A DNA stretch of 64,000 nucleotides, from contig NZ_JAINVG010000020.1 in NCBI RefSeq assembly GCF_020400725.1, positions 1-64,000 of the forward strand, written 5' to 3'. A program made the translations under genes and the position numbers. The notes beneath the pieces are model-generated. The model had not been told where the DNA came from, ran no database searches, and saw only the letters and a list, made by a program, of their open reading frames with translations. How positions within the stretch are numbered: the first letter of the stretch is position 1; every line of letters begins with the position of its first letter. Shown in pieces: positions 1-9,353 of the stretch. This DNA is from Streptomyces sp. NK15101 (GTDB lineage: Bacteria > Actinomycetota > Actinomycetes > Streptomycetales > Streptomycetaceae).

Positions 1-509
1 CACTCCTTGGTGCCGGCGATGAAGACCGGGAGGGCGTTGACGAAGGCGACCTTGGCGTCGATGGCGCACTGGGCGTAGAACTTCGCCGCGTCCTCGGAGC
101 CGACGGGCAGGTAGCAGACGAGGACGTCGACCTGACGGTCCTTGAGGATCTGGACGACGTCGACGGGCTCCTCGGCGGACTCCTCGATGGTCTGGCGGTA
201 GTACTTGCCGAGACCGTCGAGCGTGTGGCCGCGCTGGACCGTGACGCCCTTGTTCGGGACGTCGCAGATCTTGATGGTGTTGTTCTCGCTGGCGCCGATG
301 GCGTCGGAGAGGTCGAGGCCGACCTTCTTCGCGTCGACGTCGAAGGCGGCGACGAACTCGACGTCACCGACGTGGTAGTCGCCGAACTGGACGTGCATCA
401 GGCCGGGCACCTTGGTCGCCGGGTCGGCGTCCTTGTAGTACTCGACGCCCTGGACCAGCGAGGCGGCGCAGTTGCCCACGCCGACGATGGCTACGCGAAC
501 CGAACCCAT
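1..509 (-). CDS. ino1: myo-inositol-1-phosphate synthase, N-terminal part (cut by window edge)
   Basis: Converts glucose 6-phosphate to inositol 3-phosphate with NAD+. In actinobacteria this is the first step to mycothiol and phosphatidylinositol. The ATG at 509 opens [20 protein letters not shown], a Rossmann NAD-binding start (GVGNCA), followed by [13 protein letters not shown]. About 169 residues of an expected 360 are present; the rest lies beyond position 1. A GGGAG ribosome site precedes the ATG. It lies 48 bp downstream of the PadR gene on the same strand, so the two are probably one transcript under the PadR operator at 1277. Family assignment is firm. Confidence 0.93.
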   Translation of the reverse strand, partial: MGSVRVAIVGVGNCAASLVQGVEYYKDADPATKVPGLMHVQFGDYHVGDVEFVAAFDVDAKKVGLDLSDAIGASENNTIKICDVPNKGVTVQRGHTLDGLGKYYRQTIEESAEEPVDVVQILKDRQVDVLVCYLPVGSEDAAKFYAQCAIDAKVAFVNALPVFIAGTKE

Positions 510-557
510 TCCGGTTGCTCCCTGTGTGATCGTGGAAGCCCTGCTGTGCGCAGGGTT

Positions 558-1238
558 TCACTTGGCGGTGTCGTCGGACGGATCCGGCCGGGTACTGCCC
601 CCGTGCCGGGGCAGGCCGCCCGTTTCTCCAGAATCGTTGTCGTGCCGAGCGGGGGCGTCGGGGCCGGATCGCTGATCCCGTCCCGCCCGCTCGCTCTCGA
701 TGAGCTCGTTCAGCCAGCGCACTTCGCGCTCCACGGACTCCATGCCGTGGCGCTGCAGCTCAAGCGTGTAGTCGTCCAGGCGCTCGCGGGTCCGGGCCAG
801 GGAGGCGCGCATCTTCTCCAGGCGCTCTTCCAGCCGGCTGCGGCGGCCTTCGAGCACGCGCATCCGCACTTCGCGCTCGGTCTGTCCGAAGAAGGCGAAG
901 CGCGCCGCGAAGTGCTCGTCCTCCCAGGCGTCCGGGCCGGTGTGGGAGAGGAGCTCCTCGAAGTGCTCCTTACCCGCCGGGGTCAACCGGTAGACGATCT
1001 TGGCCCGGCGTCCGGCGAGCGACGCGGCGAGGGCCTCCTCGGGGGCGCTGCCCGGCTCCTCGATCAACCAGCCGTTGGCGACCAGCGTCTTGAGGCAGGG
1101 ATAGAGCGTTCCGTAGCTGAAGGCCCGGAAGACGCCCAGCGAGGTGTTGAGGCGCTTCCGCAGCTCGTACCCGTGCATGGGGGCCTCGCGCAGCAGGCCG
1201 AGAACGGCGAACTCGAGGATGCCGGAGCGTCTGCTCAT
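558..1238 (-). CDS. PadR family transcriptional regulator
   Basis: 226-residue regulator. The N-terminal winged helix is typical of PadR (SGILEFAVLGLLREAPMHGY, then RAFSYGTLYPCLKTLVANGWL), followed by a charged helical C-terminal half consistent with the dimerising PadR domain and a disordered tail. The open frame extends upstream to 1334, but the ATG at 1238 has a GAGGAGG-type ribosome site and begins where the family begins. It is directly upstream of ino1 on the same strand. A perfect 14-bp inverted repeat of the PadR type lies 38 bp upstream of the start, so autoregulation and control of ino1 are likely. The ligand is unknown. Confidence 0.9.
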   Translation of the reverse strand: MSRRSGILEFAVLGLLREAPMHGYELRKRLNTSLGVFRAFSYGTLYPCLKTLVANGWLIEEPGSAPEEALAASLAGRRAKIVYRLTPAGKEHFEELLSHTGPDAWEDEHFAARFAFFGQTEREVRMRVLEGRRSRLEERLEKMRASLARTRERLDDYTLELQRHGMESVEREVRWLNELIESERAGRDQRSGPDAPARHDNDSGETGGLPRHGGSTRPDPSDDTAK

Positions 1239-1276
1239 CCGTCGCCTCCTCTTCCGCTCTTCGGGGCCCTTATGCC

Positions 1277-1307
1277 GTGCTGATGTATCGGCTCGATACA
1301 TCAGCAC
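1277..1307. promoter_or_regulatory. PadR-type operator, perfect 14-bp inverted repeat
   Basis: Two perfect 14-bp arms (GTGCTGATGTATCG and its complement) separated by GCT. The core ATGT...ACAT halves match the pattern bound by PadR proteins. It sits just upstream of the padR start at 1238 and, further off, behind the divergent PBP gene. Binding is inferred, not shown. Confidence 0.8.
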
Positions 1308-1457
1308 GATAGAACGGCCTCCCTGTCTCGACAAGTGGGACCACCGTGACCGGCGTCACATCGTCAATTCATAGCGATCGAGTTGCCCGATTTGGGGTGA
1401 ACTCCGGCTCTAGGCGGGTTTTGGCCGTGCGTAGTCTGTGCGGCATGCAGATCACCG

Positions 1458-1483
1458 GGAACCGAGCGATGCCGTGGGGCGTC
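1458..1483 (+). promoter_or_regulatory. candidate sigma-E (ECF) type promoter for the PBP gene
   Basis: GGAAC at 1458-1462 and CGTC at 1480-1483 are separated by 17 bp. This matches the Streptomyces cell-envelope-stress sigma-E pattern (GGAAC, 16-17 bp, CGTC). It would give a leader of about 120 nt before the PBP start at 1611. The 372-bp gap 1239-1610 otherwise holds the PadR operator and no supported gene. Confidence 0.45.
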
Positions 1484-1610
1484 AGTGCTGCGGGTGACCG
1501 GCTGCGGTACGGGGGGACCTCCGATGGGGTTCCCGCGTGCGCATTTCGGGGGGACCGGAACTCAACTGCCGCTTCCAGGCGTACGCGCCTGCCCGAGGAG
1601 TAGTCGTTCG

Positions 1611-4346
1611 ATGAGCGAGCATCGTCGCAAAATGCCGCCGCAGCAGCCGCCGACGGGCGGTCGCGCGGCGGCACGGCGCGCTGCCCAGCAGCCGATGGGC
1701 CGCAGGTCGGCCCCGGCCCATGACGTCGGTACGGGGGCCCCTTCGGCCTCGTACGGACCTCCCTCCTCCTATGGAGAGGAGCAGCGCCCCTACGGAGGGC
1801 GCGCGGAGGCCCGGCGGGCCGCCCAGCGCGGCAGCCGCCGCAGGGGAGCCGATTCCGGCCCCGGCGGCCCCGGCGGGGGACGGCGCGGTGGTGGCGGTGG
1901 CGGCGGTCGCGGCAGTGGTCCGGGACGGGGTGCCGGCGGTCGCCCGCCGGGCAAGAAGCGGTTCATCGACTACCCGCGCCACGACAAGTACGGCTGGCGT
2001 CGCTGGATGCCGTCGTGGAAGCTCGTGACGGGCACGTTCCTGTTCTTCGCGGCGAGCCTGATGGGCGCTGCCACGATCGCGTACTCGCAGGTGGAGATCC
2101 CCAAGGAGGCCGACACCGCGAAATCGCAGAACAACATCTACTACTGGGCCGACGGATCGCGCATGGTCGCGACGGGCAGTGGCACCAACCGCCAGATCGT
2201 CCCGTTCGCGGGCATCCCGAAGTCCATGCAGAACGCGGTGATCTCGGCGGAGAACAAGACCTTCTGGGAAGACTCCGGTGTCGACCCGATGGGTATCGCC
2301 CGCGCCGTGTGGAACATGGCCAAGGGCGGTGAGACCCAGGGTGGTTCGACCATCACCCAGCAGTACGTGAAGAACAACCGCCTCGACGACCAGTCGCAGA
2401 CCATCACGCGGAAGGTGAAGGAACTCTTCATCTCCATGAAGGTGGGCAACGAGGTCGGCAAGGACCAGGTCATGGCCGGCTACCTGAACACCTCGTACTA
2501 CGGGCGTGGTGCGTACGGTATCCAGGCGGCCGCCCGCGCCTACTTCAACAAGGACGTCGGGGACCTCAACGCCAGCGAGTCGGCGCTGCTCGCCGCGGTG
2601 CTGAAGGGCGCGACGTACTACGACCCCGCCGGCTACCCCGAGATCGATCCCAGGGCCACCGCCGAGGCGAACACCACGCGGGCCACCGAGCGGTGGAAGT
2701 GGATCCTCGACGAGATGCAGAAGGACGGGCACATCTCGGCCGCGGAGCGGGCGAAGTACACCACCTTCCCCAAGGTGAGGAAGCCCAACCAGAGCGCCAA
2801 CCTGAGCGGCCAGATCGGCTACCTGGTCAAGACCGCCAACGCGAACATCAAGGCCCAGTTCGGCATCAGCGTCCAGGAGCTGGAGCGCGGCGGCTACGAG
2901 ATCTACACCACCTTCCAGAAGCGGAAGGTGGAGGCGCTCGAGGACTCGGTCCAGAAGATCATCAAGGACAACATCGACCCGAAGAAGCGCCCGGACGACG
3001 ACACGCACGTCCAGTTCGGCGGGGCTTCCGTCGACACGGCCACCGGGAAGATCGTGGCGCTCTACGGCGGTGTCGACGCCACCAAGCACTTCACCAACAA
3101 CGCCGACGCCACCGGTGCCATGGTCGGATCGACGTTCAAGCCCTTCGTGCTCGCCGCCTCGATGAAGTACGGCGTGCGGGACCCGAAGCTCGGGCCGGTC
3201 CAGGACGCCTCCACCCGCACGATCGTGGATCCGGACAAGAGCCGCTACGCCGGCAAGGACGGGCAGATCGTCCGCAAGTACAACGGCGAGATCTGGACCA
3301 ACGAGAAGGGGGAGGAGTGGCGTCAGAGCAACGACGAGCACGCCAGCTACCCCAGCATCACCCTTCGCAGGGCGATGGTCCGCTCCGCCAACTCGCCGTA
3401 CGTGCAGCTCGGCATGGACATCGGGATCGACAAGGTGCGCGAGACCGCTGTCGACGCCGGTCTGCTGGAGAGCTCGCTCGTCCAGGGCGAGGTGCCCTCG
3501 TTCTCCCTCGGTATCTCCAGCCCCAGTGCGATCCGCATGGCCGGTGCCTACGCCACCTTCGCCAACAAGGGTGAGCAGAACGACCCCTACTCGGTGGAGC
3601 GCGTGAAGAAGGAGGGCGTGGTCATCAAGAAGCACGAGGCCAAGACCAAGAACCCCTTCTCGCCGGCCATCGCCAGCAACGTCACCGACGTCCTGCGGAG
3701 CGTCGTGGACGAGGACGAGGGCACCGGCAAGAAGGCCCGCATTCCGGGCCGTCCCGTGGCCGGCAAGACCGGTACGACCGACGACAACCTGTCGGCCTGG
3801 TTCGTCGGGTACACCGCGCAGCTGTCCACCGCGATCGACATGTACCGCTACGACGACGACGACACCAAGAAGAACCGCGAGTTCCTGGAGATGTACAACA
3901 CGGGCGGCCAGGAGAAGATCCACGGTTCCTCGTTCCCCTCGCGGATCTGGCAGGACTACATGACGGAGGCCGTCAAGGACATGCCCGTCGTGGACTTCCC
4001 CGAGCCGGAGAAGCTGGAGGGCGCCGAGCCCGTCTTCGGCGGTGTCCCGAGCCCGACGCCGACCCCGACGGCCACCCCGACGCCCACCGAGTCCGCGACG
4101 CCGTCGACGACTCCCCCGGCCACCCCGACGACGAGCGCCCCGGCGAAGCCGACCAGGACGCCGAAGCCGGGCAAGACGACCTGTGACATCTTCGACTGGG
4201 AGTGCAACAACCCGGGAGGCACGGGCGGCAGCACCGGGGAGCCCACCACGACGGCGCCCACCAGCGAGTCACCGACGCCGACGGGCACGCCGACGGACAC
4301 CTCCGGCGGCGGGAACGGCAAACCCGGAGGGGCCTGGGTCCCCTGA
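1611..4346 (+). CDS. bifunctional class A penicillin-binding protein (transglycosylase/transpeptidase)
   Basis: 911-residue membrane-anchored peptidoglycan synthase. It polymerises glycan strands and cross-links peptides outside the membrane. Order: a basic, Gly/Arg/Pro-rich cytoplasmic tail (about 1-135), one TM segment (VTGTFLFFAASLMGAATIAY), a GT51 domain with E214 in ENKTFWEDSGVD and QGGSTITQQYVKN, then the transpeptidase with S507-TFK, SAN near 592 and K719-TG. The C-terminal 110 residues are Pro/Thr/Ser-rich. The usual His of the GT51 EDxxFxxHxG motif is Asp here. The ATG at 1611 follows GAGGAG; the open frame extends to 1485. It is the first of several cell-wall genes in this block. 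Confidence 0.93.
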   Translation: MSEHRRKMPPQQPPTGGRAAARRAAQQPMGRRSAPAHDVGTGAPSASYGPPSSYGEEQRPYGGRAEARRAAQRGSRRRGADSGPGGPGGGRRGGGGGGGRGSGPGRGAGGRPPGKKRFIDYPRHDKYGWRRWMPSWKLVTGTFLFFAASLMGAATIAYSQVEIPKEADTAKSQNNIYYWADGSRMVATGSGTNRQIVPFAGIPKSMQNAVISAENKTFWEDSGVDPMGIARAVWNMAKGGETQGGSTITQQYVKNNRLDDQSQTITRKVKELFISMKVGNEVGKDQVMAGYLNTSYYGRGAYGIQAAARAYFNKDVGDLNASESALLAAVLKGATYYDPAGYPEIDPRATAEANTTRATERWKWILDEMQKDGHISAAERAKYTTFPKVRKPNQSANLSGQIGYLVKTANANIKAQFGISVQELERGGYEIYTTFQKRKVEALEDSVQKIIKDNIDPKKRPDDDTHVQFGGASVDTATGKIVALYGGVDATKHFTNNADATGAMVGSTFKPFVLAASMKYGVRDPKLGPVQDASTRTIVDPDKSRYAGKDGQIVRKYNGEIWTNEKGEEWRQSNDEHASYPSITLRRAMVRSANSPYVQLGMDIGIDKVRETAVDAGLLESSLVQGEVPSFSLGISSPSAIRMAGAYATFANKGEQNDPYSVERVKKEGVVIKKHEAKTKNPFSPAIASNVTDVLRSVVDEDEGTGKKARIPGRPVAGKTGTTDDNLSAWFVGYTAQLSTAIDMYRYDDDDTKKNREFLEMYNTGGQEKIHGSSFPSRIWQDYMTEAVKDMPVVDFPEPEKLEGAEPVFGGVPSPTPTPTATPTPTESATPSTTPPATPTTSAPAKPTRTPKPGKTTCDIFDWECNNPGGTGGSTGEPTTTAPTSESPTPTGTPTDTSGGGNGKPGGAWVP

Positions 4347-4381
4347 TCCCCCTGATCCGGGCGACGATCCGGGCACGTCCC

Positions 4382-4444
4382 GAGGGCCGCCGCGTCCGCT
4401 CCGTACCTTCCGTACGGACCGGCCGCGGCGGCCCTCGCCGTTTT
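4382..4444 (+). terminator. terminator after the PBP gene
   Basis: Perfect 13-bp stem (GAGGGCCGCCGCG at 4382-4394, complement at 4424-4436) followed by GCCGTTTT. The loop contains a smaller CCGTAC hairpin. It lies 35 bp after the PBP stop and before the next gene on the same strand. Confidence 0.75.
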
Positions 4445-4463
4445 CCCGGGGACGTACGGCAGG

Positions 4464-5978
4464 ATGTCCCCCATGCCGAGCCTCCAGAAGTCGAGCGCGC
4501 CGCAGGACCGCTCGCAGACGGTCATCCCCACCCACCGGGACAAGGTGGCCGCAGCGGGCAGCGAGCTGATCGGCGGCCCCTACGGGCGCCGGGCGGCGGC
4601 CGGCACCGGACAGCTGACGCCGGTGCGGGTGATCGCGCTCGTGGCCCTCGGCATGTACGCCCTCGGCATGGTGCAGAAGCTGCCCTGCTACAACTGGGCC
4701 TGGTTCCACGGGACGACCTCCCAGTACACCCACGCCTGCTACTCGGACATCCCGCACCTCTTCGTCGGGCGGGGCTTCGCGGACGGCCTGGTCCCGTACT
4801 TCGACCGGCTGGGCGGCGACATACCGTTCCTGGAGTACCCCGTCCTGACGGGCCTCTTCATGGAGGTCGCGGCCTGGCTGACGCCCGGCGGCGGCGACAC
4901 GAACCAGCAGGAGCAGTCGTACTGGCTGGTCAACGCCGGCATGCTGATGGTGTGCGCGGCCGTCCTGGCGGTCTGTGTGACCCGGACGCACCGGCTGCGC
5001 CCCTGGGACGGTCTGCTGGTCGCCCTCGCGCCCTCGATCGCGCTCACCGCCACGATCAACTGGGACATGCTGGCCGTCGCGCTGACCGCCGCCGCCGTCC
5101 TGATGTGGTCGCGGAGCCGGCCGCTGGCCTTCGGCGTCCTGCTGGGCCTGGCCACCGCCGCCAAGTTCTACCCGATACTGCTCCTCTGCCCGCTGCTGCT
5201 GCTCTGCTGGCGGGCCGGGAAGTGGCGGGCGTACGGGACCGCGGTGCTCGGCTTCCTGGGGTCCTGGCTGGTCGTGAACCTGCCCGTGATGCTGCTCGCG
5301 CCGGAGGGGTGGAAGCAGTTCTACCTCTTCAGCCGGGACCGGAACGTCGACTTCGGTTCGGTCTGGCTGCTGGTCAGCCAGCGGACGGGCGAGGTGATCA
5401 CGCCGGGCCGCGCCAACCTCTACGCGCTGCTGCTGATGGCGGCGGCGGTGGCGGGCCTCGCGTTCCTGGCGTTCACGGCGCCCCGCAGGCCGCGCTTCGT
5501 CCAGCTGGCCTTCCTGGTCGTCGCCGCGTTCGTGCTGACGAACAAGGTCTACTCGCCGCAGTACGTCCTGTGGCTGGTCCCGCTGGCCGCGCTCGCCCGG
5601 CCCCGCTGGCGCGACTTCCTGGTCTGGCAGGCCTGCGAGGTCATGTACTTCGTCGGCATCTGGATGTACCTGGCGTTCACGACCAGCGGCAACAAGCAGG
5701 GCCTGCCGGTGGACGGCTACCAGTTCGTGATCGTCCTGCACCTGCTCGGCACGCTGTACCTGTGCGCGATGGTCGTACGCGACATCCTGGCGCCCGAGAG
5801 GGACCCGGTCCGGCAGGACGGCGCGGACGACCCGTCGGGAGGCGTCCTGGACGGGGCCGAGGACGTCGTCGTGGCGGGCAGGGCGGCCCGCCCGGCCCGG
5901 CACGCCGCCCCCGCCGTGGAGGAGGGACAGCGGGTGAGCTGGGGCACCGCCGACGACCCCTGGGGCGCCCCCGAATAG
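4464..5978 (+). CDS. GT87-like polytopic membrane glycosyltransferase (mannosyltransferase-type)
   Basis: 504-residue integral membrane protein with about ten hydrophobic segments after a 45-residue hydrophilic N-terminus. GRGFADGLVPYFDRLGGDIP and FLEYPVLTGLF lie in the first large outer loop, in the style of DUF2029/GT87 polyprenyl-phosphate-mannose-dependent transferases. A long hydrophilic C-terminal tail starts near residue 440. Substrate cannot be read from sequence; a role in a cell-envelope glycan or lipoglycan is inferred from the family and from the PBP/FemX neighbourhood. A second ATG at 4473 has better ribosome-site spacing and may be the true start. Confidence 0.8.
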   Translation: MSPMPSLQKSSAPQDRSQTVIPTHRDKVAAAGSELIGGPYGRRAAAGTGQLTPVRVIALVALGMYALGMVQKLPCYNWAWFHGTTSQYTHACYSDIPHLFVGRGFADGLVPYFDRLGGDIPFLEYPVLTGLFMEVAAWLTPGGGDTNQQEQSYWLVNAGMLMVCAAVLAVCVTRTHRLRPWDGLLVALAPSIALTATINWDMLAVALTAAAVLMWSRSRPLAFGVLLGLATAAKFYPILLLCPLLLLCWRAGKWRAYGTAVLGFLGSWLVVNLPVMLLAPEGWKQFYLFSRDRNVDFGSVWLLVSQRTGEVITPGRANLYALLLMAAAVAGLAFLAFTAPRRPRFVQLAFLVVAAFVLTNKVYSPQYVLWLVPLAALARPRWRDFLVWQACEVMYFVGIWMYLAFTTSGNKQGLPVDGYQFVIVLHLLGTLYLCAMVVRDILAPERDPVRQDGADDPSGGVLDGAEDVVVAGRAARPARHAAPAVEEGQRVSWGTADDPWGAPE

Positions 5979-5986
5979 CGACGGAG

Positions 5987-6019
5987 ATCACCCCCGGGAG
6001 CAGGGCTCCCGGGGGTGAT
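5987..6019. terminator. bidirectional terminator between convergent genes
   Basis: Perfect 15-bp stem (5987-6001 with 6005-6019) and a 3-nt loop, 8 bp after the glycosyltransferase stop and 40 bp before the end of the opposing gene. It is followed by TCGTTT on the plus strand. Confidence 0.85.
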
Positions 6020-6059
6020 TCGTTTCGGCAGGACCGGCCGGTGCCGCGGCCCGGCCGGC

Positions 6060-7091
6060 TCAGCGCTCGACGAGACGGTCGAACTGCGTCGTGGTGTGGC
6101 GCAGATGTGCCACGAGCTCGTCGCCCACCCTGGGCTCCTGGGCGTCGGCCGGCACGAACAGGATCGACACCTGCATGTGCGGCGGCTCGGCGAACCAGCG
6201 CTGCTTCCCGGCCCAGACGAACGGCGAAAGGTTCCGGTTGACGGTGGCCAGGCCCGCCCGGGCGACGCCCTTGGCGCGCGGCATGACGCCGTGCATCGCC
6301 TTCGGGGCCTCCAGGCCCACGCCGTGGGAGGTGCCGCCGGCGACGACGACCAGCCAGCCGTCCGACGCGGCCTTCTGCTGGCGGTAGCCGAACCGGTCGC
6401 CCTTGGCGACCCGGGTCACGTCGAGGACGGAGCCCCGGTACTCCGTGGCCTCGTGGTCGCCCAGCCACAGCCGGGTGCCGATCCGGGCACGGAAGCGGGT
6501 CTGCGGGAACTGCTGCTGCAGCCGGGCCTGCTCCTCGGCCCGCAGGTGGCTCACGAACATGGTGTGCAGCGGCAGCCGGGCGGCCCGCAGCCGGTCCATC
6601 CAGGCGATGACCTCCTCGACCGCGTCCGTGCCGTCCGGGCGGTCCAGGGGCAGGTGGAGGGCGAAGCCCTCCAGACGGACGTCCTCGATGGCGGCGTGGA
6701 GCTGCTGGAGCTCCTCCTCGCGCACGCCGTGCCGCTTCATCGAGCTCATGCACTCGATCACGACCCGGGCGCCCACCAGGGCGTGGACGCCGTCCACGGA
6801 CGACACGGAACGGACCACCCGGTCGGGCAGCGGAACCGGCTCCTCGCCCCGGCGGAAGGGGGTGAGGACCAGCAGGTCGCCACCGAACCAGTCCTTGATC
6901 TTCGCGGCTTCGTACGTGGTGCCCACGGCGAGCATGTCGGCGCCGAAACGGGCCGCCTCGTCCGCGAGCCGCTCGTGCCCGAAGCCGTACCCGTTGCCCT
7001 TGCAGACCGGAATGAGACCGGGGAACTGGTCGATGACGGTCTTCTGGTGCGCCCGCCAGCGAGCGGTGTCGACGTAGAGGGAGAGCGCCAT
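6060..7091 (-). CDS. alanine racemase N-terminal-fold PLP protein
   Basis: 343-residue homologue of the alanine racemase barrel. K31 in PVCKGNGYGFG sits where alanine racemase has its PLP lysine (VKADAYGHG). The C-terminal half retains GTRLWLGD and the family beta domain. It diverges strongly from canonical Alr, so the amino acid used is uncertain. It lies 71 bp from femX, which is transcribed first on the same strand, so a role in supplying or modifying an amino acid for peptidoglycan is a reasonable inference. It ends on the terminator at 5987-6019. Confidence 0.75.
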   Translation of the reverse strand: MALSLYVDTARWRAHQKTVIDQFPGLIPVCKGNGYGFGHERLADEAARFGADMLAVGTTYEAAKIKDWFGGDLLVLTPFRRGEEPVPLPDRVVRSVSSVDGVHALVGARVVIECMSSMKRHGVREEELQQLHAAIEDVRLEGFALHLPLDRPDGTDAVEEVIAWMDRLRAARLPLHTMFVSHLRAEEQARLQQQFPQTRFRARIGTRLWLGDHEATEYRGSVLDVTRVAKGDRFGYRQQKAASDGWLVVVAGGTSHGVGLEAPKAMHGVMPRAKGVARAGLATVNRNLSPFVWAGKQRWFAEPPHMQVSILFVPADAQEPRVGDELVAHLRHTTTQFDRLVER

Positions 7092-7162
7092 GGCCGGCCC
7101 GGAACCTTTCTGATGGCAGCGGTGGGTCAGAGGTGTGTACGAGGACGAAGCCTACGGAACGG

Positions 7163-8281
7163 TCAGCGGCGCGACATGTAGATGTCGAGCGCCTTGTGCA
7201 GCAGCTTGTTCAGCGGGAAGTCCCACTCGCCGACGTACTCGACGGCCTCGCCGCCCGTGCCCACCTTGAACTGGATGAGCCCGAAGAGGTGGTCGGTCTC
7301 GTCGAGCGAGTCCGAGATGCCCCGCAGGTCGTACACGGTCGCGCCCATGGCGTACGCGTCGCGGAGCATCCGCCACTGCATCGCGTTCGAGGGCCGGACC
7401 TCACGGCCGATGTTGTCGGAGGCACCGTAGGAGTACCAGACGTGCCCGCCGACGACGAGCATGGTCGCGGCGGAGAGGTTCACACCGTTGTGGCGGGCGA
7501 AGTAGAGCCGCATGCGGTTGGGGTCCTCGTTGTTGAGGACGGTCCACATGCGCTGGAAGTACGACAGCGGGCGCGGCCGGAAGTGGTCGCGGACGGCCGT
7601 GATCTCGTACAGCCGCTGCCACTCGGCCAGGTCCTCGTAGCCGCCCTGGACGACCTCGACACCGGCCTTCTCGGCCTTCTTGATGTTGCGGCGCCACAGC
7701 TGGTTGAAGCCCTTGAGGACGTCGTCGAGCGAGCGGTTCGCCAGCGGGACCTGGAAGACGTAGCGCGGCTGCACGTCGCCGAAGCCGGCGCCGCCGTCCT
7801 CGCCCTGCTGCCAGCCCATCTTCCGCAGCCGGTCCGCGACCTCGAAGGCGCGCGGCTCGATGTGGGTGGCCTCGACGTCCTTGAGGCGCTTGACGTCCGG
7901 GTCCTGGATGCCCGCCTTGATGGCGGCCGAGTCCCAGCGGCGGATGACCACCGGCGGGCCCATCTTCACCGAGAAGGCGCCCTGGTGCTTGAGGTGCGCC
8001 AGCATCGGCTGCAGCCAGTCGTCCAGGTTGGGCGCGTACCAGTTGATGACCGGGCCCTCGGGCAGATAGGCGAGGTAGCGCTTGATCTTCGGCAGCTGGC
8101 GGTAGAGCACCAGGCCGGCGCCGACGAGCTCGCCGGACTTGTCGAACCAGCCGAGGTTCTCCGAGCGCCACTCGGTCTTCACGTCAGCCCACGCCGGGAC
8201 CTGGCAGTGGCTCGCGGCGGGCTGGCTCTGGATGAATGCCAGATGCTGCTCACGGCTGATGGTCCTCAGGGTCAGGCTCAT
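7163..8281 (-). CDS. femX: FemX-type lipid II aminoacyltransferase (FemAB family)
   Basis: 372-residue Fem transferase. In Streptomyces FemX uses Gly-tRNA to add the single glycine bridge to the LL-diaminopimelate residue of lipid II. Visible family features are the N-terminal [20 protein letters not shown], the GNAT-fold core ([27 protein letters not shown]), and [20 protein letters not shown], which is characteristic of Fem proteins. The open frame runs on to 8710, but the ATG at 8281 has a GAGGAG site and the correct family start. It is followed by the alanine-racemase-fold gene. Known to be essential in S. coelicolor. Confidence 0.9.
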   Translation of the reverse strand: MSLTLRTISREQHLAFIQSQPAASHCQVPAWADVKTEWRSENLGWFDKSGELVGAGLVLYRQLPKIKRYLAYLPEGPVINWYAPNLDDWLQPMLAHLKHQGAFSVKMGPPVVIRRWDSAAIKAGIQDPDVKRLKDVEATHIEPRAFEVADRLRKMGWQQGEDGGAGFGDVQPRYVFQVPLANRSLDDVLKGFNQLWRRNIKKAEKAGVEVVQGGYEDLAEWQRLYEITAVRDHFRPRPLSYFQRMWTVLNNEDPNRMRLYFARHNGVNLSAATMLVVGGHVWYSYGASDNIGREVRPSNAMQWRMLRDAYAMGATVYDLRGISDSLDETDHLFGLIQFKVGTGGEAVEYVGEWDFPLNKLLHKALDIYMSRR

Positions 8282-8400
8282 GCGGGGCGCTCCTCGGCAG
8301 GTGTGTCCCCATCGGTCAGGGGCTCCGGCTCTCGCGCCGAAGCCTACTGCGACCGGGGAGCGCCCCGAATGGGCGTGTGTGCCCCGACGCGCGGTCGGAC

Positions 8401-8703
8401 TCAGCCGAAGAGGCCGCCGTGCGCCATTCCGAGGTAGAAGCCGACCGCCGAGGCGCCGAGTCCGATGATCATCAGGAAGCGCTCGCGTGTCGTCACGGAG
8501 ATGAACTGTCCGTACGCGCCGGTCAGGATGCCGATCAGACCCGACCAGGAGCTCAACAGGTGCAGGTTGTGGAACTGCGCCGTGACGAAGGCGAGGATCC
8601 CCAGGGCCAGTGTCACGCCCATCAGGGCGTCCTGGAGCGGATGAGGCTTGCCGTCGGTCGCGAAGAGCGAGTGGCCGGGGTCGGGTCGCATTGCCTGTGC
8701 CAT
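8401..8703 (-). CDS. small conserved membrane protein
   Basis: 100 residues with three hydrophobic segments ([50 protein letters not shown]) after a short soluble N-terminus. AGGAGGTG precedes the ATG. No enzymatic motif is visible and I do not recognise a named family beyond conserved actinobacterial membrane protein. It is upstream of femX on the same strand, 119 bp away. Confidence 0.75.
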   Translation of the reverse strand: MAQAMRPDPGHSLFATDGKPHPLQDALMGVTLALGILAFVTAQFHNLHLLSSWSGLIGILTGAYGQFISVTTRERFLMIIGLGASAVGFYLGMAHGGLFG

Positions 8704-8988
8704 GGGGCACCTCCTGGCGTGGCTACCGGAAGGCGGCGCATCCTAGCGCCGCCCACATCCGTTGTGTACAGATTGCGTCCCCTCCCCGGGGAATTTCAAC
8801 CGCAAGCCGATGTGCGGGTACTCTGTACAGCTGCGCCGGTGTCTGCCCAGGTCCCTCGGGGATCCCCGACAGCGCTCCTCGCTCGCCGAGGGGGACTGTC
8901 AGTGGTGGCGGATACCGTTGCTTACGCATCACGACCCTCCTGCCACGGAACGACCGTGGCCGCTGAGTCCAAAGGAGGTGGGTTCCAC
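8704..8988 (+). promoter_or_regulatory. rpsF operon leader region
   Basis: No gene is seen in these 285 bp. TTCAAC (8794-8799) and TACTCT with 18-bp spacing form a plausible housekeeping promoter. TGTACAG occurs twice, at 8765-8771 and 8824-8830, one copy on each side of that promoter. The region also carries the start signals for the divergent membrane-protein gene. Confidence 0.35.
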
Positions 8989-9279
8989 ATGCGTCACTAC
9001 GAGGTGATGGTCATCCTCGACCCCGATCTCGAGGAGCGCGCTGTCTCCCCGCTGATCGAGAACTTCCTCTCCGTCGTCCGTGAGGGCAACGGAAAGGTCG
9101 AGAAGGTCGACACCTGGGGCCGTCGTCGTCTCGCCTACGAGATCAAGAAGAAGCCCGAGGGCATCTACTCGGTCATCGACCTGCAGGCCGAGCCTGCGGT
9201 CGTCAAGGAGCTCGACCGCCAGCTCAACCTGAACGAGTCGGTCCTCCGGACCAAGGTCCTCCGTCCCGAGACCCACTGA
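8989..9279 (+). CDS. rpsF: 30S ribosomal protein S6
   Basis: 96 residues, standard S6 length, with [19 protein letters not shown] at the start and [17 protein letters not shown] in the core. Binds 16S rRNA together with S18. The ATG at 8989 follows a very strong AAAGGAGGTG site; a longer open frame exists but no homologue begins there. It is first gene of rpsF-ssb-rpsR-rplI. Confidence 0.97.
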   Translation: MRHYEVMVILDPDLEERAVSPLIENFLSVVREGNGKVEKVDTWGRRRLAYEIKKKPEGIYSVIDLQAEPAVVKELDRQLNLNESVLRTKVLRPETH

Positions 9280-9353
9280 GCACCTAGCTCAGAGGTCATC
9301 GGGTTCGAGTAGCAACACAGCAGCCAGAAGCAAACCCGCCGAGAGGTTCCCCC

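Noticed and set aside
1482-3923. 813-residue open frame antisense to the PBP gene
   Set aside because: Shadow of a high-GC gene; Val/Arg/Leu/Gly-rich with no domain or ribosome site. The PBP frame has all catalytic motifs.
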